NCBI GenBank assembly: GCA_004794655.1
Contig: SMMW01000146.1
Location: 248,001-312,000 of the forward strand
Source: Marisa cornuarietis
Taxonomy: Eukaryota; Mollusca; Gastropoda; Architaenioglossa; Ampullariidae
Length of the DNA: 64,000 nt
Direction of reading: 5' to 3'
Each line of letters begins with the position of its first letter. The stretch's first letter is position 1. The notes beneath the pieces were generated by a model. The model saw only the letters and a list, made by a program, of their open reading frames with translations. It did not search any database and was not told the DNA's origin. This document shows, piece by piece, positions 39,281-50,945 of this stretch. Made by a program: the position numbers and the translations under genes.

Positions 39281-42200
39281 TGTACGAGGTGTGCGATGTG
39301 GCGTACGTCACTAATTGGCGTAGTGCTGGTTCGCACACACGTCGCTCGATCACACGCACTTGATGCACACATATGGTCAGATATGATATGAGCGATGTTC
39401 CGCTTCCGCCTGGACTTGACAAAAAAACGCAACCGGAGAATTTTTTGAACATTTTTTTCTTATTCTTCAACTCTTTATACACTTTTTCAACAAATATGCA
39501 TTCTCAATTCGGCTCTAGGGATCCAGTTTTGAAAACACTCCAAAAACGCTGATTTTGGCATCAATTTCAGCTATTCCCTCACTCCAGCAATGAGTTCGAT
39601 CTCTCGAGTTTCGTACTAACTCCACACAGGGGTTCTTTCAGCTTGGAGAACAAGCAAACATCGCGTAATGCAAAGTCTGATGAGTAGAGAGGCCGAGACT
39701 TGAAAACCTTGACACCCGCGCAAGAAACTCCAGTGGATCACTCCGTGGCGCGTGCATCGACTTGCTTCTCCTCTCCGTCCTGGAAAAACTAGGAGAGGAA
39801 AAATTATAAAAAGAAATGTGGAAACACCTTAATTAAAATCACTCTATCGAGTCCACATGCACTTGCCGAAAGCGCGCGAAATACTGAAGTCCGAGTGGAA
39901 GTGGAACATCCCCCGTACATGCCACTGAAAGTGTTTATCATTCACCAATGCTTGTGTCATACGCGACCGTGCACAGACGTACAGTAGTGCTATTATTATA
40001 GGTACACAACTAAACAGACAGACGGGTAAACTGAAAACCGAAATGTGTTCAAGGGAAAGAGCCCCTGACACACTCATTTTACCTATGGTTGTTTCCCTTT
40101 GACGTTTATATCGTCCGTTTATCCGCAGCCCTCTCCGTGCTGTAAAAAGAATGCTCAACGAATTATTGCATGATATATATATATACATAGAATAAAGTAA
40201 TTAAAGATGTATTCAAATGTTTTTCATAAAATACTAACGGTGGACTCCTAGGGAAGTTGCAGAAGTGTGTTGAGTGTTATGTGTGTGAGGGGCACAGTCT
40301 CTTTGTTTTCTTGGTGGGGCTGGGGGAGAGTTCTTCTTCCCATCAAGATACCAGTCATAGGGCGAGGGTTATGTGAGGCAGCAGATGAGGTGAACTCACG
40401 CCAGTGGGACACGGACAGCCTGGACTGGTCTTTCGCCTGCTTGCCCCACTGGACATTGGGTCCACTCCTAAACAACTCATATCTTCCCTTCTTCTTTGAC
40501 CAGGGTTATGGTTGGTGCACTGCTGCTTGTGAAGCCGATTGGATGAATTCAAAACTTCTACATTAATGGCTCAACAGGTGGCAGCTCAGTCCACATGTGT
40601 GTGTGCGTGCGTGCTGTTGATTTACTTGAATTAAAACGCAAGTGACTTTCGATTACTGCTGCGTGTTTGCCTCGCTTGTTATGTAAATTGATAAAAAAAA
40701 GATAATTAATGTGCTGTTGTGCGTAGCAGTTCATCCTCAAAGTGGTCGAGGCATTGTGACGAATATGAGTCGTAGTGCAGCTCTAATGGAGCGTAACAGA
40801 GGTGAACTCACACCAGCAGGGTCAATCTGAGATTTCAGGTCCCCCAGTGAACAGCCTGTCCACTCACTCGTGTTAGTCCACGGGATTATAATGTAACTCC
40901 CTGCATTAGTCACTGATCGACCTTTATTCCGTTTGCCACAGCGTCGATCGACCGCCTTCAAAGTAACCTGGGAGGACCATCTTGGTGTTAAGGTTGCACC
41001 ATCTTGGTGTTAAGGTTGCACCATCTTGGGCAAAGCTCTGAAGTTTCAGTAGCCACCACAGACTCCTGAGAATCTAACAGGCAGGTGACTAGGCTAATGT
41101 GCGTAGCAGTAAACTTTTTTAAAATGCTTGTGAATGTCGGGGGTTGTAGTGGATTTTAACCGTAGTGTAATGGTGTGAGTATTTAAGAGGGGGGGGGGAG
41201 GGTATCAGAATGTACTGAATATCAAATACACTCGTTTAAGCATTCATTTTCCTCTGCAGCCTTTTCCGATCTGTTCTGGGTGAGCAATTCAGTTTTGCAT
41301 ACGTACCTGCGTGAGCAAATGCGTGAATAAAACGGGCGGAGAATAAAAATAATATTAGGATAAAGTACTTATACAATAATAATAACAACAGCAATATAAA
41401 GAACCTATACAATAATAACAGTATGAAGCACCTATATAATAACAATAAAAATATAAAGCACAACAGTATACAACATCAATATAAAACAAAAGTATAAAAT
41501 ACCTATAATAACAAAATAAAACATCTACATAATAACAAGAGTGTAAAGTACTTATATAATGGATTATCTCGCTTGACGATGAGGTCAGTGGACCTGAACA
41601 CAATTGAAGCACTAAAACTAAATATAGTAACATGGCTGTGAGCTGCCAACACAAGGGGATGTGTGGGAGGGTGAGATGATGGGATGAGGAGGCGACAGTC
41701 AGCTTTTAGAGGTGCTTAAAAAAAGAGGTAGGTGTTAAGGCCAGTCTTGCCTAAAGACATTATAGTGCGATACTACTGAGTTATTTTACTAAACAGCCGA
41801 GTGTGCGAGATACTGCAGACCTGACCAGCAATCTTCTGATTATAGATTTTACGCTTTTGCAGTGAAAAGGCCTGCTTACCTGAGCTGACAGTTTCATTCA
41901 CTCTCATGAATTCATGACTAGTATGGGTACTGCCTTTGTTCGGGTAATGTTTGCCTGATAGTCCTCCGTCCACATTTATTTTAGAGTTGACAAAATGTGT
42001 GGATTTATGAAAACTTCCACATCCCTCCTCCCCAAACACACATTGCAAGTGATTTAATGTGAGGAGATTATGTAGTTACAATTGAGGACTAGCACACTTT
42101 TTATACTTATTACATATTTTAATATATACAGAGATATAAATATATCTCATTTAATTCATTCTTTCAACTGCCTAGTTCTTACGGCGCCTCACTGACCGAT

Positions 42201-42401
42201 GTACCACCACAACTCGTGAGCGCAAAAGCAAAAAGAAAAGACAGCGAGAGAGAAACAACCAAAGCTCGACTTGAAAGGCTACAAAGAGTTAAGTTCCTGA
42301 CTATTAGACTTACTGCTACCTAAAGTAATGATATCGAAGTCTGAGACGACTGTGATAGCACAAATGCAATAGGGAGAAGGATGTAACCCTTGTACTGTCT
42401 T
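39281..42401. other. Intergenic stretch with no supported gene
   Basis: It contains a 22-bp direct duplication (catcttggtgttaaggttgc) at about 40979-41030. Two similar blocks containing gaggtgaactcac lie at about 40388 and 40800. An AT-rich degenerate repeat (aataataacaa/tataaag) spans about 41340-41570 and produces spurious Leu/Tyr-rich frames on the minus strand. I recognise no coding exon. Confidence 0.5.
42394..42401. repeat. Left target-site duplication of the hAT element
   Basis: ACTGTCTT, identical to 47984-47991. Eight bases is the length hAT transposases make. Confidence 0.9.
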
Positions 42402-45400
42402 CAGGGCCGGTTCTACCTATTAGGCAAACTAGACAATTGCCTAGGGCGCAGACTGAGGGGGGGGGGGGGCGGAAAAAATGGCCTGCTCTTTTTTTTTAAA
42501 GATGAATAATTTTAGGGAAAAATATAATTTTTACAGAATGATATTAGCAGGACACCTTTCCTCTGCTTGTAGACTGACCACCACGCTAGTTTCTCAGTAC
42601 ATGTATTACAGGAAAACCCCATTATCCCAGGGCGCGCTTGCAGTGACCAGCTAACCAGCAGGGAAGTAGAGGGCGGATGGGGCGGCAGAGGGGCGGGGAA
42701 GGGCGATGAGAGGGGCGACGTTGGTGGATGGCAAAGGGGGTGGTGGCGCAGTCATGGAGTGGGGGGGGGGCGCAAAAATAGCCTGCTTTTGTTGATGAAA
42801 AGTGTTAGGGAAAAAGATCATTTTCACAGAATGACATGAGCAGGACGCCTTTCCTCTGCTTGTAGGTTGACTTCACCACGCGAGTTTCTCAGCTCATGTA
42901 TTACAGGAAAATCCCATCATTACTACAGGACAGGGCGCACTTGAAGTGACCACCTAACCAGCAGGGAAGAAGAGGGCGGAGGGGGCGGAGGTTAGACAGC
43001 AGAGGGATGGGAGAGGGGCGGCCGGGCGGGTTGGTGGATGGGGTCTGGTCAGGGCGGACCTTTACAATGGATGGGACCACATTCCACTAATACCAACCTC
43101 ACCTTTCTCTCTTCTATCCTACTTTGAAAGACGTTCCACACTTATGCATTAAAAACACTGCAGCTGAAATCAGGGAGAACAACACTGACTTGAGTTTGCT
43201 ACACGAGTTTCTTTTTGGTTATGACAACTGTTTTATGTTCAATATTTTTTACACTTACGAACTTTAAACCAAAAGGAACTTAGCTAATGTCACGATCGCG
43301 TTCTTAGTTAATAAGAGTATTAAAGTCTTTAGCAGACAAACATCAAGGTAGAGTCACTTGAAGTTTATAGCATATCTATTTTTATTGTCAAATTTCAGAT
43401 CAATTTATTTAATTCACTGTCCCGAACCTGTTTTCTCCTTAGTGCTGTGTACAGCGGTGACACTGATGGCCTAGAGTCTTGTACTTATTGTTGTGACTCA
43501 TGGTCGTGAATAGTTAACTTTCTTATTAATTATTAAATTTCGGTTCGATTGCATGGTGTATTAAACTTAATTTAGTTGGCAAATTGTAATGTTTGTTTAT
43601 TTTTATTATCTAAGAGTGTGTCTGTCTGTCTACAGTTTGAACAGATAGCTTGTTGTTATGCTCCATTGACAGAATATTTGAAATTGGTTATTAAGTGATA
43701 ATGCGTACTAAGACCTATAGTCTACATACTTCTCTTGTTTTCAACAAACCCTATGCTGGACACCAAGTAGCGCTGACCATTAGAATGTGTTTGGGCAGCT
43801 GCCTTGACACCATGATTTACAACTTTGCATTGTTAGCGTCTAGAAGACTCTCACTTGACGGACCTCTTACTGCCCCGCCCACCTGTCAGGTGTGACTTTG
43901 GATGGGAACATGATAGTTTCGATGATGGTGGTCTAGATGCTAGAAGCTGTGATAGCCAGAGTTTTAGACCACACAGCAAAATAAGACCAGAGCAAGGTGC
44001 TACAGATTTCTTGTCTCCATCAGTGAGCAGTCAGTCGTCACTCCATAAAACCTTTTACACGAGTGTTTGAACTCCCCCTACTCATAAGTGTAGGTCTGAT
44101 TTGGTAGACATGCAAGTATCCATGTGTGTATGATGCACGCCTGACATTGAAAAACAGACGTACTTTTTCTTGACAAAAAGTAGTTCTTATTTATAAGTTA
44201 TTAATAAAATCGGAGAGCAAATTCTCGAAAAAGATTTAATTTTAATAAGCCATTCCTTGACACTCCTGGGCTCTAACACCTCTGGTCGTAATGAGTTCTT
44301 GTAGAAAACCACTTTTCCACTATTTTTAAGCAGCAAACATGTAGTCAGTGCGGTTTTACTTGTTAGTTTCTCTGTAAGATGAGAAAGAAGAGAACGATTG
44401 AAAGCACTTGCCGATCGAGGTGCTAGTTGGAAAGGCTTAAAGGATGGCGATAAATCTGTCACAGTTAGTGACCAGTGGGATCAGATTAGAAGACTGGACG
44501 AAGAAGGTGGTGCGATGTTACTTGATAGTTGTCCGTGAGATGAGAAAGAGAGAGGAGAGAAAGATTGGAAGGACCTTAGTGGGGTGGCTTAGTGGAGAAG
44601 GGCAGAGATAAATCTACCACTGAAAAGAAAGTCAGATCACATTAACAGGGCTGGACAGCTGAGATGGGGGGGGGGAGGTAGTTTTAACTTTAACAAACCC
44701 ACAGGATGTTGTAAAAACCTCACTTTTCTGAGCGGCTGCAGACATCTCGTGCTGCTGTTTGAATTTACTTTGTGATCGTCTGTTCGGGTGCTTGGAGCTA
44801 TCATCCTTCCACAGCTGAATCAGTAAACTAGTAAAGGTTGTGAACTGGATTTAGCCGTACAAGACTGAACAGTGCTACTGTACTACAGCCACTTCGTGAG
44901 AGTTTGTAAAGATAAGTTCGCATGATTTTATACATTGTGACATAGCTGTATATACTTTATTAACACGATTTATGTCCTTTTTTACATTAATTTCATTTCC
45001 TTATTTCTTATAGTGCTTATTTTGATTGTGTGGATGCAACGGGTTGCGATAGTGGTGGTGTAACGTTTTGCAAAACTTTTCATTGCACAAACGTGTCCGT
45101 TACAGTCCTGTGGTCTTTAGCACATCACAATCGCGTTGAGACTGCCGCAATCATTACTGGTGATATTTAAGCCTAGCTTTCTTGTTTGAAATTTCTGTTA
45201 AAATAGAATTAAACGCATATTTATTCCAATATTTGTGTTGATAAATGGATAGCAAACGACTGTCTGGAGCTCAATATCGGAAGCGAAGAGCTGAAAAAGC
45301 CAAAGAGATGGCAAAACAAGAAAAGTCGCTGCATAAATATCTTCGCCAAGACAGTGTCACTGAGAGCCACAGTACTGATGTTGTTTCTGTGCCTTCAACA

Positions 45401-47983
45401 AATGTTAGCGATCCTGTGGTCTCGACAAGTTACGGCGTTCCTGTGACTTTCACTACTTCCACTGCTCCAGTAGCTTCCACAACTTCCACTGCAGAATGTC
45501 AAAATCACACTGGTGTTGCGCGAGAACCTCATAAGGATTGTCAAAACAACAATGACAGCGAAGCCAATGTGGATAATGTTCAAATAGATAATGAAAATAC
45601 CTATGGTGAGAATAAAGAGAAACAGTTAGAGCTGGATTATAACGACCCTGCTACCTGGTCTTGCAACGAAAGGCAGGTAACTGAAATCATTGTTCAGCAT
45701 GGCCCACACCAGGTACATGATTATAATTTTCCTAAAAATGAAAACAAAAGGAGGTTCTCTACAGTCCACTACAAAAGGAAACTGGCTAATGGGGAAGAGG
45801 TGCAATGCCAATGGTTAGTTTATTCAAAGTTCAATGATGCAAGTTATTCAGCAATAAGTCTGACAGCTCATCTCTGCAGAAAGTTGGATCAAAGGACTGG
45901 AAAAACATTTCGACCATACTATCTTCACTTGAAAAAAGTGCAGCACACTTAGAAAACTACCAGACATGGAGAGAACTTGAGCTGCAATTACTACATGGTA
46001 AAACCATTGATGATGTCAACCAACACAAGATTAAGCAGGAAGAAGACTACTGGCGCCAAATACTGGAAGGACTAATAGCTTTAGTGAGGATACTAGCAAT
46101 GCAGAACCTTGCACTCCGTGGTGCAAATGACAACCTTCATAGTGCAGGAAATGGCAATTTCTTGAAGTTTGTCGAATATCTAGCACTTTTTGACCTTGTG
46201 ATGAACGAACATTTGCGGAGAATTAAAGACAAGGAAACAATGATACACTATCTTGGAAAAGATATACAAAATGAATTAATACAGCTGCTGGCAAATGCAA
46301 TAAAGCAGAAGATTTTAACAGCTGCTAGTCACGCTAAATATTATTCTGTCATCTTGAACTGCACACCAGATGTTAGTCACAATGAGCAAATGACAATGAT
46401 TATTCGATTTGTTAATGTGGTGACCGCTTCTGAAAGTTCTAGGTCTCACATAGAAATAAAAGAGCATTTCCTAGGATTTGTACCATTGTCTGAAACTGGA
46501 AGTGCATTTATGACAGAAGTTCTTCTCAAACAACTTCAAGAAATGGAACTGGACATAGATAACCTGCGCGGACAAGGCTATGACAATGGAAGCAACATGA
46601 AAGGCAAAGACAGTGGTGTACAAAAAAGGATCATAGATATAAACCCTCGTCCTTTTTTGTCCCATGCAGTGCGCATTCTCTAAACCTTGTAGTAAACGAT
46701 GCTGCTAAGAGTTGTCTAGAAGCTGTTAATTTCTTTGGATTAATTCAACAAATTTATAATTATTTCTCTGGTTCAACTAGACGTTGGGAAGTACTAAAAA
46801 ATCATGTTCCGGATGTCACAGTGAAGCCAGATGGGCAAGTAGAATTGATGCTTTGAAACCTCTGAGATACCAGCTTGGTAAAATTTATGATGCTCTCATA
46901 GATATTTCTGAGAATGCAAGCTTTCAGGGATCATCAGGAAATGTAACAGGAGCTGAAGCTCAAGCCCTTGCTAATCGCATTTGCCAGTTCAGATTTGTTG
47001 CAGCACTAGTGATATGGTATAACATCTTGTTTGAAGTCAATGTTACCAGCAAATGTCTTCAAGACAAAGAAGCTGATTTAAAGACAGCAACAAAGCAGAT
47101 GCACCAAACCCTGGAATATCTCAAGAAGCAGAGAAGTGATAAGGGATTCAGGCAAGTGTTAGCAGATGCAACAGAGATTGCATGTGAGTTAGAAATACAG
47201 CCAAGCTTTGAGAAAGACCAAGTACCAAGAAAAAGAAGAACTAAACGACAATTTGACTACGAGGCTGCCGACAACACAATAGAAGACCCTGCTGAAAATT
47301 TCAAAGTCAGTTTTTTTTATGCTGTCGTAGACACGGCCACTGCATCCATTGAAGACAGATTTAAACAGATTCAGGAGCACAGTGCATTATTTGGATTTCT
47401 TTATGATATCCAAAACATTTCTGAAAAACCAACGAAGGACATTCTACTATCTTGCCAGGGCTTGGAAAAGGTGCTAATGCACAGAGACAGCAAAGACATT
47501 GAGGCGGAGGAAGTCTGTTCTGAATGACAGGTTGTGGCTAGAAGGCTTCCCAAGCCTAAAATGAACCCCAAAGAAGTCTTAACATTCATTATCCAACATA
47601 AACTATTTAATATTGTGCCGAATGTTGTAGTGTCTCTCAGAATTTTATTGACCCTTCCAATTTCTGTTGCCGGTGCAGAACGGAGTTTCTCAAAATTAAA
47701 ATTAATTAAAAATTATATGAGATCAACAATGTTGCAAGAGAGACTGACTGGGCTGGCCACCATATCTATTGAGCATGACTTGGCAAATGCACTCAATCTG
47801 AAGGAACTGATAACTCGTTTTGCACAGCAAAAAGCAAGAAAAGTGAGGTTTTAAGCATCAATTTTATGACCAGGACTGAATAAATTGCAAACTAAATGAT
47901 ATAACATAGTTCACTTTTTGTGAGGTAGGGGGCGCAGAATTTTTATTTCGCCTAGGGCGCAACACAGCCTAGCGCCGGCCCTG
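42402..47983 (+). mobile_element. Full-length hAT-type DNA transposon (decayed), 5.58 kb
   Basis: The left end CAGGGCCGGTTCTACCTATT, then ...GCCTAGGGCGC, is mirrored by the right end, whose reverse complement is CAGGGCCGGCGCTAGGCTGT, then ...GCGCCCTAGGCG. A perfect 8-bp target-site duplication (ACTGTCTT) flanks it. The 5' 2.8 kb is non-coding. It holds a tandem duplication of about 230 bp offset by 300 bases (about 42458-42680 and 42760-42990), marked by cctttcctctgcttgtag and ctaaccagcagggaag in both. The transposase occupies 45.2-47.9 kb. The intact duplication suggests fairly recent insertion, yet the reading frame is broken. Confidence 0.88.
45245..47854 (+). pseudogene. hAT transposase of the ZMYM1/TTF-zinc-finger type, broken
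   Basis: It starts MDSKRLSGAQYRKRRAEKAK, the usual N-terminus of these transposases, then a Ser/Thr-rich region. A TTF-type zinc-finger region follows (DPATWSCN, KRRFSTVHYKRKL, CQWLVYS), then a DUF4371-like catalytic core (about 46090-46680) with GQGYDNGSNMKGKDSGVQKR. The hAT C-terminal dimerisation region ends it (VAGAERSFSKLKLIKNYMRS at about 47670). Breaks: one frameshift near 45880, a second near 46680, and an in-frame TGA at 47525-47527 just before the dimerisation region. It therefore cannot make a full transposase. Host relatives of this family include domesticated zinc-finger MYM proteins. Confidence 0.85.
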
Positions 47984-47991
47984 ACTGTCTT
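47984..47991. repeat. Right target-site duplication of the hAT element
   Basis: ACTGTCTT, identical to the left copy at 42394-42401. Confidence 0.9.
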
Positions 47992-49780
47992 TGATCTTCC
48001 TGTTTTCCATGGTGAGTTGTTGACATTCCACTGCTGACATTTCAGGCCTCTTTCCACTCTGAGAATTTTTCCTATAGAGGAAGTGCAACAAGATTGATCC
48101 TTCTACGCCATTTTACCTCATTTACTTACCACTTACGCACACACGCACACACACACACACAGTGTAGTTCTGTGCACGTTTGCTAATGTTTATTGTGTTG
48201 ATTACATGACCACACGAGGTGTAGATATGGCCAGTTGTAAGCACACTAGTAACCCAGTCTACAGGGAAAATCATTCACGATTACAATGAATGATTGAATT
48301 CAAGGGGCCTGGCTGTGGTTGAATTGTTTAGTAGTAGCTAGGTGTGCGTATTGCGCTCCTGTCTGTCTGTCTGTCTGTCTGTATGTGTGCGCGCTTGTGT
48401 TGTGTCCGCTTATTAAACATTAATGTATGTGTGAATCCAGTTCAGTCGTCACAGGCTTGGTCAGCTGCTCAACAGTATTTGATTCACTTGCACACTTCGA
48501 GAAAAAGAAGACTGGACTTAGGATTAGATGCGAATTATGCTTTATTTGACAAGAGTGTGGTACACAAGTTACGATCTAGGTCAGACTGACCCAGTTCGCA
48601 CTGTTCCAGCGCCACCTGCTGGAGTTCATAGTCTATACAGTCATCAATCTGTTCAGCTGTAATGCAGGGCTGTATTGATTAACAGGTTTACAGACCAGAC
48701 AAAAAGAACACACCGTTTGTCACATACAGGAAAGCCAAAGTGAAAGACACAAGTGGACATTGTTGGTTTGTCCCCTGGCGGGCCTCGTGGCGGGCTCCAT
48801 GGTGGGCCTCACGAGGGCTTCATGGTTAGCCCCCATGGGACTCGCTGTTGTTGTTGACGATTGTCCAAAATGTCCTCATATCATCGTTTACCGCTAGTAA
48901 CACAAGTTACTTCCGCTGTCAGTCTCCAATGATACCCGCGTGTTTGAATCTCTGTACCTCTCTACCTGATCCCTAAAACAAATACAGTACAACCTCGTTA
49001 CCTTGCTAACCCCTTGTCCACTCTCGCCAATATCACGGCAGCAATCGGCCCAACAAACCACGGCCGTTCGTAGGAGACAGTGTAACTGGTTCACTGTGCC
49101 TAGGAACGGCATGTGGAGCTTAGCCCCCTCCTTCCCTCACTTGCTGCCGTGTGATCAATCAGCTACTCATCACTGCTGGGTAGGCGGGGAGAGTTTCCAG
49201 GCATCGACCCAAACACAATTCTAGCGAAGTATCTTTTGCTCCGAAATCGTAGAAATGGATTCGATTCTACTCATATTAATCATCTCGTTAAACCTTTGGT
49301 TTAATTGAGGACAGTTTGGACAGGCCGATCAACGTGGAACAGTAAATTGAAATGACGAATGGCAAAGGATGTGGAAGTGGAGGAATGAGGCGATGAAATG
49401 AAGTTGCATGATAAAACTGGAGTCTTTGCACAATAAGAACCATTATATCAGTTTCAATATAACCACAGTCACAGAGACACAGACACAGAGACACAGCAGC
49501 AGAATAAGAAAGTCATCGTCAACGCAGCAACATTAGAACAAAAGAAAGGAGCCTTTGGATAAACTGCATCGACACCTACCTGTATATTTATATATATATA
49601 TATTTCAGTTTATCGCAGTGGCAAGATAGTGAGCGAGGGAAAGAGAGAGAGGCCTCAGTTCATGATATACTTGTCTGTTTCCATGAACATTCAACAAAAC
49701 TTGCTTGCGGCTTGTTTTTCGAGATTTGAAAAGGTAAGTCTGTTATGTTGTTACCTGTCGGCTTGATTGGCCAGCGGTAT
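47992..49780. other. Intergenic stretch with no supported gene
   Basis: It holds a short (CA)n at about 48139-48160, a (TCTG)n run at about 48360-48382 and an imperfect ggcctcatggtgggc-type repeat at about 48778-48835. A TA-repeat lies at about 49588-49602. No coding exon recognised. Confidence 0.5.
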
Positions 49781-49784
49781 CAGT

Positions 49785-50465
49785 ATGTGTATATGTCTAC
49801 ATGGTGTCTACATGGTGTCTATGTGTATATGTCTACATGGTATGTGTATATGTCTACATGGTGTCTACATGGTGTATATGTCTACATGGTATGTGTATAT
49901 GTGTATATGTCTACATGGTGTCTATGTGTATATGTCTACATGGTATGTGTATATGTCTACATGGTGTCTACATGGTGTATATGTCTACATGGTATGTGTA
50001 TATGTGTATATGTCTACATGGTGTCTATGTGTATATGTCTACATGGTATGTGTATATGTCTACATGGTGTCTACATGGTGTATATGTCTACATGGTATGT
50101 GTATATGTGTATATGTCTACATGGTGTCTACATGGTGTCTATGTGTATATGTCTACATGGTATGTGTATATGTCTACAAATAGTCTACATGGTGTATATG
50201 TCTACATGGTATGTGTATATGTGTATATGTCTACATGGTGTCTACATGGTGTCTATGTGTATATGTCTACATGGTGTGTGTATATGTGTATATGTCTACA
50301 TGGTGTGTGTATGTGTATATGTCTACATGGTGTCTACATGGTGTCTATGTGTCTATGTGTATATGTCTACATGGTATGTGTATATGTGTATATGTCTACA
50401 TGGTGTCTACATGGTGTATATGTCTACATGGTATGTGTATATGTCTACATGGTGTCTATGTGTTG
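49785..50465. repeat. Minisatellite with higher-order period of ~103 bp
   Basis: The array is built from two short words, gtctacatggt and gtatatgt, alternating in a pattern that itself repeats about every 103 bases (compare 49860 and 49963). It is free of stops in all plus-strand frames, so long Val/Tyr/Cys/Met-rich open frames appear. These are composition artefacts, not proteins. Confidence 0.9.
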
Positions 50466-50548
50466 CTTTGTGTGTATAATATTGTACATGAATGGAAGAT
50501 GCAAGCAAGTGCGTGTGAACATGTAAATATGCGCGTGCCCTCGTTATT

Positions 50549-50549
<1 letters not shown>

Positions 50550-50588
<39 letters not shown>

Positions 50589-50945
50589 TGTGTGTGTGTA
50601 TAATTATTATAGCTTCTCTTTCTGTGTGTGTGTGTGAGAGAGAGAGCGAGAGAGAGAGAGTATTATTATTATAGCTTCTCTTTTTTTTCTGTGTGTGTGT
50701 GTCCTGTAACCTTCTGAAGTGTTTCTTATTGTGAGACGTTCAAACACTCTATTTCACGCATGCCTTCTCTCTCTCTGTGTGTGATTGTTACAGCTTCTGT
50801 GTGTGTGTGTGTGTGTGTGTATGTGAGACAGCTTCTGTGTGTGTGTGTGTGTGTGAGACAGCTTCTGTGTGTGTGTGTGTGTGTGTGAGACAGCTTCTGT
50901 GTGTGTGTGTGTGTGTGAGACAGCTTCTGTGTGTGTGTGTGTGTT
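50550..50945. repeat. Compound (TG)n/(GA)n microsatellite and TG-rich minisatellite
   Basis: Runs of TG and AG alternate at 50550-50700. Then four copies of a unit of about 35-40 bp, built as gagacagcttc plus (TG)n, lie at about 50824-50945. Confidence 0.9.

Noticed and set aside
40248..40961. Several overlapping frames with similar GVSSP segments at two places
   Set aside because: The similarity comes from a short repeated DNA block (gaggtgaactcac...); no coding family identified.
41236..41654. Leu/Tyr-rich minus-strand frames that look like membrane segments
   Set aside because: Produced by an AT-rich degenerate repeat; no splice or family support.
49745..50573. Long plus-strand open frames rich in Val, Tyr, Cys and Met
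   Set aside because: They are open in all three frames across a minisatellite, so they reflect the repeat and not a gene.
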